64,000 bases of DNA, from NCBI GenBank assembly GCA_032622095.1, contig CP136064.1, positions 111,154,004-111,218,003 on the forward strand, given 5' to 3'. Shown here one piece after another: positions 55,560 through 64,000 of the stretch. The DNA is from Siphonodentalium dalli (Eukaryota > Mollusca > Scaphopoda > Gadilida > Siphonodentaliidae). The notes under the pieces are model-generated. The model did no database searches and was not told where the DNA came from. It saw only the letters and a program-made list of their open reading frames with translations. The position numbers and the translations under genes were made by a program. How positions within the stretch are numbered: the first letter of the stretch is position 1; every line of letters begins with the position of its first letter.

Positions 55560-57216
55560 CCGTTTAGCAACGTCCAATTTATACCTCGAATTACGGAAAT
55601 ATGCCGAAGTTTCAACAATGACAAGATACTTCTTGATTGGATCGTTATCGGAAGTTATGAGGAACAGAGTACATTAATTGAGTTATATCGAGATGTCTGT
55701 ATAAATAAATTCGAGAACTTTTATCTTGATGCTTCATTAGCAACATCGCAAGAACTCGAACTTGAGTGTTTTGTGGGGACTGATCGCACCATCGATCGAT
55801 TGTTCCAGCGGGTAGCCTCGACCAGTGTTCGCGCTGTCGGTAGCCAAATTAGCCAATGGCTAATCTTTCTCGAATTTGGCTAATAAAAATTTCATTTGGC
55901 TAAACTTTTGTTGACCCCAAATGGAGAATGAAAGCATGAATTTTTGGCAAGTGGGTTTTCAATTCTGTGATGTGAACGATCTAGTCCGAAAACATCGTGA
56001 GTGGGAATATATCGCCGACTGTACAAAGGGAAACCCGATCGCGGACAGTGCAAAGGGAAACCCATCACTCTGCACGAAACAGCTAAAGTCATAATTTAAA
56101 TTTAATCCCCCATTGTCTGTCTGGTCACTCACGGGGCTCCTGCACAATGCATGTTTATGATGACATTGTATTTATGACGGTCAAGGTTTATGAGCACCAA
56201 GTGTAAGACAAATGTGATTCACGACAGATATTTTGTGGCTATTTGTCAATACCGATACATTCAAAATAATATGCATGCTTTTATGACAGATTGTAATTTG
56301 ATAATGGCGTAACAATATTAAGTTATTAGTTTCCAGATGTCACTTAGATATTTTCGCAAGGATAATTAATATTTCATGATTTAATCAATTAAAAGATATT
56401 GATATAAAACAAAAACATAATGACATTAAGAAGGACAATCCCAGGTCACCCCCCCCCCCCCCCCCCCCAAATCACTCTTTCACATAAAGTTTAATAAATT
56501 TTTAATAAATGATATATTTAAAATATTTCTAGTTCATCAAAATTAGTTAAATTAATGTGTATTTTACCTGTGTCTGTTAGATTTGACGTTTTAGTCATTA
56601 ATTGTGAACCGACCAGAAAACGATGATTTAATTTGGCCATAGTTTTTTTTAATTTGGCCAAAAAACATTTGGCTAAAGTTTTTTTCATTTGGCTAATAAA
56701 ATTTTCATTTGGCTAAACTTTTGGCTAAAGTTTTTTTCGGTCCAGCGCGAACACTGGCCTCGACCATGAAAGTTATTGATTTGCTTTCTGATTTCGGGAA
56801 GTATATTAAGTTCATTGTAAAAGTAAAACAACCTGAGACTGTTGACAAAAATGCTACTAGTACCACTGGAAAGTCTGGAACAAATGCTCTCCAACATCTG
56901 ATGGAAAAGTCAAAACAGTTACAGCAACAACAAGTTCTTTTGCGAAGTTTGATGAAAAGCTTGCCGAAGGAAATTCCAATTATCGTCTTTTCAATGATGT
57001 TATTGACTTGCTAGCTAAAAATAATATTGGATGGTCAATGGTTGTAAGTGCTGACTCAGCTGGTAAGCCGTTCATTGATGCTGTTGTGAACTTATTGTGG
57101 TACTTAGATCTACATCGGGATAAATTGAAAAGCAGGAGTTGTGATTTTGGTGGTATCTTCAGCAGCTTTGGAGGATATAACGACCCAAAATCTCAGACAT
57201 GGTGCGCCACCAATTG
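55560..57216 (+). pseudogene. Unidentified coding relic split by a hAT insertion
   Basis: An open frame runs from 55560 to the hAT insertion (…DRTIDRLFQRVAS) and continues in the same frame after it (TMKVIDLLSDFGKYIKFIV …). A +1 frameshift falls in the CAA-rich stretch near 56925-56955. The frame then reads AKFDEKLAEGNSNYRLFNDV and …FIDAVVNLLWYLDLH to a TGA at 57214. Together this is roughly 235 codons of ordinary composition. No upstream ATG was found. AATAAA lies at 57406. I do not recognise the protein. It could be a retrocopy, an exon of an unknown transposon gene, or a dead gene. Confidence 0.55.
55823..56756. mobile_element. hAT-like element with perfect GCCTCGAC duplication
   Basis: 934 bp with 14-bp inverted ends CAGTGTTCGCGCTG and CAGCGCGAACACTG and a perfect 8-bp duplication GCCTCGAC (55815-55822 and 56757-56764). 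Sub-terminal ATTTGGCTAAA/TTTGGCTAAT motifs repeat on both sides. It interrupts the coding relic. A 20-base poly-C run lies at 56449-56468. No transposase. Confidence 0.93.
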
Positions 57217-58779
57217 ATCGTGAAATTTTTTATTCATGTCTCTGCCAACAGGTCACTCACAACTTGAGAGAGTAGTCATACATGTACATGTGCGTTTTAT
57301 ATATTATGGTTTTGCACAAGGAGAGGGTATCTCATGTGTTAGGTATGGACATACCATTTTGTTTTCTTAAAATTTTCTATAGTTTTATTTTTACATTTGT
57401 TATGAAATAAATTCTCTGTGGCAAAAAACTTTAAGTTTCTACTGAACGCTTACCTGATCCATGTAGGGTGATTATAAAATCATTGCAAAAATGTCAGTTA
57501 TGGCCACATCAGTATATACTCTTGGGCTCCAAATAAACATGCATGAACGTTTATTATTTTCTTGGGAAATTTCCCCTGCACAGTGCTTATTTGGGTCTGC
57601 ACGTTTATTAATTATGAGGCTATGAAAATTGAAATCAGCACAAACTCAAGATTTTAATATGATTCTGATATCAAAATGATGAGCTTATAACTTTATGGAT
57701 GTACATATTCAAGTATGTGGCATACATGTGAACATTTAATTAATATTGAATAAAACACCACGCAACACATACTACATGCATGTTGATTCCTATACTTGAC
57801 CTACTATAAAAATAATTTGTTTAACCACAGTTGTTTTTATGCTTTTCTCAGAGTTCCCCCTGCACAATTATTTGGGTCTGCACTTTTATTAACTTTCAAT
57901 GGAATTTCCCCCCTGCACTATTATTTGGGCCTGCACTTTTATTTGGAGGCCGAGAGTATATGTATCATAAAAGGTACTGGGGAAATTATCAATAAAATTG
58001 ACATGTCTTAAACCATCCATATGCATGGAAAAAATGTGAAATATGAACATGTGACAAGTTTATAACCAATCCAATATTTTGCAGATACAAACATACAGAA
58101 AGTGTTTATCAGCAAATAATGTTATTGGTTGTAATCTTGTCACATGTTCATTTTTTACAATTTTTCCATGCATATGTTTTACCAAGACATGCCAATTTTT
58201 ATTGACAATTTTCCAAGTACATGTTATGATACATTATATTATCAGATACCCCGAAATAACCCATTTTATATGATAAGAAAGCTCATTCCTTCGATCAACG
58301 TAACTAACAACAGGGTGTTCCTCTTTATTGTTGTCTTATGCTGACTGCTTGCACTATCGGCCACACACGGCAAGAAAAACAATAAAAAATAAATAATCAG
58401 CTTGCGCATGCTTTCAAAAAAAAATATGCCTGAAAAACGAAAGTTTAAGTTTGTTTGGCCTTATGCAAATGTTATCAATGGATTGACAGAAGCCTTCAAT
58501 CCTTGATGAATGCTTCAGACTTTTTAACTTTAAACTCTCTGCTGGGTTTTTGAGACAATGCAAATTCTTTTGGGATTGGGATCGGCCCGTGGAGGCAAGC
58601 GCACTTTGCAACTCAAAGTCTGACGTCAATACCACACAGCCACAAAAGCTGACTGGTAGTTTATTATTACATGGGAGATGCTTGTAATACACCTCAACGA
58701 AAGCGGGGTCTGTATACATATAAATATAGAGTATACACTCATGAATAAACTAATTTGGATAAAAGGTTGCAGACCACAT
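57217..58779. other. Intron stretch with a TGCACAxTTATTTGGG motif cluster
   Basis: CCTGCACAGTGCTTATTTGGGTCTGCACGTTTATT at 57571-57610 recurs as CCTGCACAATTATTTGGGTC (57850) and CCTGCACTATTATTTGGGCC (57912). These may be ends or units of an undescribed repeat, since the block is bracketed by GGGCTCCAAATAA and TTATTTGGAGGCC. A ~70-bp inverted pair (TTTTTCCATGCATATG with TTATAACCAATCCAAT) lies at 58015-58170. No exon. Confidence 0.5.
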
Positions 58780-59512
58780 GTCCCCCGACTCGAGTGGTAA
58801 ACTTCATGATTGGATTTGTTAGAAGGATACTATTTGCAACAATGTTATACATTATATAGATGTTGCAAACCACCGCAAAATTTCTTGGCAAAATTTATTG
58901 GACAAAACAACCCGATGAACAAACGCATGCAAACGCGAAAAAAATGATATTTTTGTATTAGCTATATAGATGTTGCAAATCACCAACATGTTAGGAATAA
59001 TATCCCAGAGTTTCAAATCTCTACATTTAAAACTGTAGGAGGAGTTGATTACACCATGAAGGTACCCAATCTCATCCAAAATGCAAAAATGTTCCAAATT
59101 TTCTAAGTCGAAAACCCCCCCAAAAATATGGAAACAATTATAGTTTTTATTAGCTATATAGATGGTTCAAATCACCAACATGTTAGGAACAATATCCCAG
59201 AGTTTCAAATCTCTACATTTAAAACTGTAGGAGGAGTTGATTACACCATGAAGGTACCCAATCTCATCCAAAAGGCAAAAAATTTCCAAATTTTCTAAGT
59301 CGAAAACCCCCCCCAAAAATATGGATTTTTAAAAAAAATTTATTAGCTATATAGATGTTGCAAATCACCATCATGTTAGGAACAATATCCCAGAGTTTCA
59401 AATCTCTACGTTTAAAACTGTAGGAGGAGTTGATTACACCATGAAGGTACCCAATCTCGGACGGACGGACGAGGGTCATTTCTATAGTCCTCCGACGGAA
59501 ACGTCGGGGGAC
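58780..59512 (+). mobile_element. Pearl-like element with three ~185-bp tandem units
   Basis: Starts GTCCCCCGACTCGAGTGG. Three units begin TAGCTATATAGATG and contain CACCAACATGTTAGGAA and CTGTAGGAGGAGTTGATTAC. A GGACGGACGGAC stretch follows (59458-59471), then the terminal hairpin GTCCTCCGACG...CGTCGGGGGAC (59487-59512) and AAAAATAAATG. Close kin of the 60300/62897 and 63.8-kb ends. Confidence 0.75.
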
Positions 59513-59608
59513 AAAAATAAATGCTGTTATCTGGACTTGTTGATATAGAACTGAACAATTTGCATCTACAACCTTGCATTTGTGTGATGCTACATGGCTA
59601 CAACCTAC

Positions 59609-59651
59609 CAAGCTTCACAAATCCATTGTCAGTGAGTAAGATGTTGGCACC
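59609..59651 (-). CDS. MAP4K3/5-like: MAP4K3/5-like kinase microexon: GANILLTDNGFVKL
   Basis: A 43-nt exon reading GANILLTDNGFVKL and ending with one base of the Ala codon of ADFG. It is the catalytic-loop Asn segment (subdomain VIb-VII) following HRDIK. Acceptor TTTAATTACAG, donor GTAGGT. Confidence 0.97.
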
Positions 59652-59978
59652 CTGTAATTAAACAATAGTAAGGAATGAAATAATTCTATTGTTAATTGAT
59701 CTCAAACATAAATTTTGTTTCAGCACGAAAATACAGAAAACATAAACCACAAATCCTATACAAATTTTCCGAGTTGAGTTGATAATTAAATTTACCATTT
59801 CTGGCAGTTGCAACTTTCATAAACATACTGGGATCTTGTTGGAATAATTACTAACTAAGTGAAAAAATATCCATTTTATTAATTTTATATCTGTCTTGGA
59901 AAAGAAAGAGTTTGTTTTATTACCCAAAATGGTTAGTTATGATAGTATAGGATAAAGGGCAGGGTCAAGCCTGCAGAT

Positions 59979-60080
59979 AGTGTGCCTGTCATTTGCAGAA
60001 TGAGGTCCCCAGAGGGTGAATTTAGTGATGCTATCCTGCAGTGGGCTAGCATTACCAAACTCACCCTCTGGACACATCGA
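59979..60080. mobile_element. Fragment of the hAT-like GAGGTCCCCAGAGG MITE
   Basis: Contains TGCCTGTCATTTGCAGAATG then the GAGGTCCCCAGAGGGTGAATT palindrome, ending in ACTCACCCTCTGGACACATC. The right TIR is missing. It sits about 75 bp from the donor of the next exon. Confidence 0.7.
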
Positions 60081-60155
60081 TTTGTCTATCTCTCCGATTA
60101 TATGCCCCCATTTGAGACCTACCTAGCTATGTCTCTGATTATATTTATAGCTTAC

Positions 60156-60259
60156 CTTTATATCCCTGTGCATCTTGCCTTTACTGTGGAGGTAGTGCAA
60201 ACCCCTCAGGGTCTCTTTACAGACGTAAGCTATCTGCAACTCATCCAAAGGACCCGTCA
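60156..60259 (-). CDS. MAP4K3/5-like: MAP4K3/5-like kinase exon: [11 protein letters not shown] catalytic loop
   Basis: A 104-nt exon, the most N-terminal found. It enters with two bases ([13 protein letters not shown]…) and ends in phase 0 at HRDIK. The segment [20 protein letters not shown] then [14 protein letters not shown] equals the helix E and catalytic loop of MAP4K3/5, and the catalytic Asp is present. Acceptor ATTTTCTCCAG, donor GTAAGC. The N-lobe exons (glycine loop, Lys, helix C) are expected beyond base 64000, since none was found between here and the right end. Confidence 0.98.
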
Positions 60260-60299
60260 CTGGAGAAAATATTAAAGATTTTATTAATAACAAACTAGA

Positions 60300-63200
60300 G
60301 GTGTGACTGTCCCAATGGGACAAAGGATACACCCACAGTGCACACGGGATACAAAAAAGGTAGCTATATTAAAAGGAGATGGCTCTTTCGATCCCCAAAT
60401 ATATATCTAAGTAAAAAGGGTGATAACTCAACTATAATAAGTCCAACCAATCTCAATAAAAGGTCAGCAGACCACAGTATCCCCCGAAAAAGTGGCAAGT
60501 CGATGCCGCTTTGTTGAAGAAATTTTAATAAAATGTTGAAATTTTCTAAGTTGAAAAGGGTTAATAACTCCATAAAAAAAAAAATTCCGTCATCTATATA
60601 CATGTTGCACATCTCCAATATGTGGGTAACAATACTTTGAAGTTTCAAATATCTACGATCAAAACTGTAGGAGGAGTTGATTACACCACGAAGGTACCCT
60701 CATACAGAAAATTATAAAAAATGTTGAAATTTTCTAAGTCAAAAAGGGTTAATAACTCCGTCAAAAGAAAATTTTTCCGTCATCTATATACATGTTGCAC
60801 ATCTTCAATATATGGGCAACCATATTCTGAAGTTACAAATCTCTAGGATAACGAGAGGCCGATCACGATCGGCAGATGTTTAACCCATATCTTGGCGATA
60901 GCGATTAGCTATAACTGATAATTGGTCAAAGATATGATCACATTAATACATATATCAGTACCTAACTTAAAATCAAAAGGTCAAATAATTTGTCTTAAGA
61001 AGGGGTTAAAGTAATTGGGGTGGGGGAGGAGTCGTTTTAAATCTCATAACTCTGTCCCTATTCACACAAGGACCTCTCACTGTGAGATCCAATTGTTTAG
61101 CCATTAATAAATTTGACAGATAGGATAAACAATTATCCAGCCAGCAGGTTGTTCATCTTTACCTCCATACAACCACCCCCCTAGAGCTATGTAACCTATG
61201 TCATCACTCAATTAATAACAGATTTTGCTCGGAATGACATCTATTAAAGGTATTCTCATACTCTGGATATTGGATGTTCACATGGCAATTTATTGATATC
61301 ATTATATTACATGCAACTATTGCAATAAAATCTTCACATTTTCAATACAGGACATCACACCTTATTAATGGAATACAACTAAAACAAATTAGTGTCAATG
61401 ACCATTTTTTTTTTTTAATTAAATAATTTTTTTATTATTATAAAAGTTTTTTAATATTTGTTTTATGTTAAATTGAGCGAGGAAATTCAATCTAAAAAAA
61501 AATGAAAAATCCAAATTTCAAATTTAAAAAAAAAGAAGAAGGGTCATAACTCCTTTAATATAAATACCCATATTCAAACTCGAACTGTATTTTGGGATGA
61601 GAAACCTATATACAAAATTTGGTTCCGATCAAATAGAAAATGTTAGAGTTATCGCATTATACCTAAAGTGTCTGACAGACAGACAGATATAGATGGACGG
61701 ACAAACGAGTGGTCAATCCGGACATTGGCGCTATGTGTACCATACTATGGTATAGGTACACATAAAAAGTTTTATCTCATGCAGAGTACAGGAAAAATAC
61801 ATCAAACCTGGTGTGCCCCTTTAATTTTTCAATTCACATATGTAATCAATTGAAATCAATGTCGAAAAAGCTTTCCATTAATATATACGGTAGATAAAAC
61901 AAACTAGACCTACAGTACTAAAAGTGTTATGAACAATTATTTTGTTCCCATAGACTGATACAGAGCTCTCAAGTTTTTAAAACTTTGAAAACCAAAGTTG
62001 TCTTCCCATGCAACCAACAAAATTCCAATGGTAATGCTATTAAACAATGAAACCAGATTATGCCTTTAAGATGAAATTTAAATAACCATGCATATAAAAT
62101 ATAATAGTATAAACATTCCACCTATGATATGGCCAGAGATACTTATAGAGTATAAAGTATATCTGATACAGCCAACACATCTCCTAGCAGTTAATTAACT
62201 CAATACTAAGAGAGAACCAACTTCATGGTATTGTAACTGAATACTATCTCTGTGTGAGAAGACAACTTCATAGCATCCTGAACTTGATTTATTAGATACT
62301 ATCTAGACAGTGCCACCTGTGTATCTTTGATATATTTTAGCGATGAATAAAATAATCAAAGGGCCATAACTCCAGTAAAAAGTACCGGATCAAACCCATA
62401 TTCGAACTCGATCTGTATTTTGAGTTGAGAAACTCACATACACAATTTGGTTCCTATCAGTTGAAAAATTGTTGATTTATCGAAGCATTCATGAATTCTA
62501 TGTCAAAGGGCCATAACTCCATCAATAAATATCGAATCAACCCATATTCGAACTCGATATGTATTTTGGGTTGCGCAACTCACATACCAAATTTGGTTAT
62601 GGTCAGATAATTTCTTTTTGAGTTATGGCAGCATGCATAAATTCTAAGTTGAAAAAGGGCCATAACTCTGTAAAAAAAACTCGGATCAAACCCATATTCG
62701 AACTCGATCTGTATTTGGTGCTGAGAAATTCATATACAAAATTTGGTTCCGATCAGATAGAAAATATTTCAGTTATCGCACCATGCGTAAAGTGTCTACA
62801 GACAGACAGACAGACAGACGGACGGACGGACTAACGACGAGTGGTCAATCCGGGCAACGACACTATGTTTACCATACTATGGTATGGGTAAACATAAAAA
62901 CTGTAGGAGGAGTTGATTACACCACGAAGGTACCCTCATACAGAAAATTATAAAAAATATTGAAATTTTCTAAGTCAAAAAGGGTTAATAACTCTGTCAA
63001 AAGATAATTTTTCCGTCATCTATATACATGTTGCACATCTTCAATATAAGGGCAACCATATTCTGAAGTTACAAATCTCTAGGATGAAAACTGTAGGAGG
63101 AGTTGATTACACCATGAAGGTACCCTCATACAGAAAATTATAAAAAATGTTGAAATTATCTAAGTCGAAAAGGGTTAATAACTCCGTCAAAAAATAATTT

Positions 63201-63345
63201 TTCCGTCATCTATATACATGTTGCACATTTTCAATATATGGGCAACAATATTCTGAAGTTTCAAATCTCTGGGATGAAATCTGTAGGAGGAGATGATTAC
63301 ACCATGAAGGTACTCAAAAGTGTGACGGACGGACATACCAACATT
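60300..63345 (+). mobile_element. Pearl-like element interrupted by a second element
   Basis: Tandem units with TCTATATACATGTTGCACAT, CTGTAGGAGGAGTTGATTAC and AAAAGGGTTAATAACTC occur at 60420-60849 and resume at 62897-63320. Within a unit the join is CTCTAGGAT / AAACTGTAGGAGG, and uninterrupted units (63078-63098) read CTCTAGGATGAAAACTG. The element at 60850-62896 therefore inserted into it. A GTGACGGACGGAC stretch marks the right part (63321-63333). Confidence 0.72.
60850..62896 (+). mobile_element. Nested Helentron/pearl-like element, about 2.05 kb
   Basis: The left end is AACGAGAGGCCGATCACGAT, identical over about 55 bp to 24059-24113. The right end is the GTTTACCATACTATGGTATGG hairpin plus AAACATAAAA, identical to 26693-26727. 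The boundaries are fixed by the host repeat it interrupts, and no clear target duplication is visible. The core has AGGGCCATAACTC units at 62355-62790 and a GACA/GGAC array at 62799-62830. A related partial end (GTGTACCATACTATGGTATAG) lies at 61736-61760, so this element itself contains another. Confidence 0.75.
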
Positions 63346-64000
63346 TGGGGAGATAGGTGGCTATTGAGTTATGCGGCTAAAATATTTAATGTGGCTAAAA
63401 TTTATGTGGCTATCAAGTAGTGGACAAACTTTTATGTGGCTATCAAGTAGTTAAAAGTAATACAATTTCTTATTGTGGAGTCAGAACATGTAGGAATTAT
63501 AGCAGAAGTAGCTCATTGAAACCCAAAAACCTGTAAACAGCAACTAGGACAGTTGAATAGGAGAAACTGACATGTCCGTGATTGGGTAGCTAGCCACTTA
63601 ACTGTCCGAACACCTCCTAATGGCTCCTATAGACAGATCATGGAGGTCCAAATCTATGGACTTTTTGTTTCCAACTATTAAGTGGCCAAAAAATTAAATA
63701 TGCTGATATGGCCAAATAGATCATTTTAAAGGGTTGATCTCAACTCCGTTAGGTGGCTAGCCACGTAACGGAAATCAGCCACCCAACTATCCATTTTTCT
63801 TAAAATTGGCCACATAAACGTCAGATGTAAGCACGGACGGACGGACGGACGAACGAACGGACGGACGAACGGACGGACCCCGTTTCTATAGTCCCCCAAA
63901 AATATATTTTTCGGGGGACAAAAATGCACGCGAGTAGGGTTCCCATAGTACCAGTACTAAATATATGTGCAAAGTTTAAAATGAAAGTGTCACTGAGACT
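63346..64000. other. Repeat-derived intron DNA ending in a GGAC array and hairpin
   Basis: Repeated GTGGCTA/TGGCCA phrases (63358-63420, 63680-63815), then a GGACGGAC/GAACGAAC array at 63832-63878. A terminal hairpin GTCCCCCAAAAATATATTTTTCGGGGGAC follows at 63891-63919. The same TTTCTATAGTCC...GGGGGACAAAAAT ending occurs at 59480-59516. No kinase exon seen. Confidence 0.65.

Noticed and set aside
60300-64000. Search for the upstream kinase N-lobe exons
   Set aside because: No minus-strand block resembling the glycine loop, the VAIK lysine or the hinge was found. The region is almost entirely repeat-derived.

Overview
This is metazoan genomic DNA: AT-rich, intron-rich and full of transposons. 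Base composition, and especially mobile elements built from tandem ~110-190 bp units plus a (GACA/GGAC)n array plus a terminal hairpin (the plan of oyster 'pearl' elements), suggest a lophotrochozoan, most likely a mollusc and perhaps a bivalve. The species is not identified.

One host gene is recognisable, and it occupies almost the whole window on the minus strand. It is a MAP4K3/MAP4K5-type (GCK-I, Drosophila happyhour) Ser/Thr kinase. I placed 17 exons by protein similarity, GT-AG sites and exact codon phase: 60259-60156, 59651-59609, 54890-54818, 52884-52753, 52221-52159, 49288-49207, 45554-45453, 44354-44273, 43517-43486, 42762-42709, 33836-33787, 18931-18878, 15704-15665, 9102-8800, 8434-8381, 4761-4677 and 2540-2461. 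They encode about 477 residues: the kinase domain from the helix before the HRD motif to its end, an acidic/Tyr and proline-rich linker, and the start of the C-terminal CNH (citron homology) domain. The kinase N-lobe exons lie beyond base 64000 and most of the CNH domain lies before base 1.

Everything else is intronic and mostly mobile. (1) 4785-7834 is a DIRS-order tyrosine-recombinase retrotransposon with PAT/Ngaro-type split direct repeats (A1 - gag - B1A2 - B2). Only a gag-like gene remains, and the element starts 24 bp from a splice acceptor. (2) At least ten non-autonomous hAT-like elements carry 8-bp target duplications, five of them perfect. (3) Many TTAA-flanked, piggyBac-like MITEs begin TTAACCCTTT or TTAACTCTTTC. 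(4) Several fold-back elements are near-perfect palindromes. (5) Pearl/Helentron-like elements with tandem cores lie mainly at 24-27 kb, 48-49 kb and 58.8-63.9 kb. (6) Two LINE 3' coding remnants lie at 14.1-15.4 kb and 21.4-22.1 kb. (7) There is a 30-bp minisatellite at 20.1-20.6 kb, and there are long poly-C/G runs.

An unidentified coding relic on the plus strand (55560-57216) is split by a hAT insertion with a perfect target duplication and also carries a frameshift. No tRNA, rRNA or CRISPR was seen. Several nested insertions give clean insertion-site evidence that fixes element ends and relative ages.
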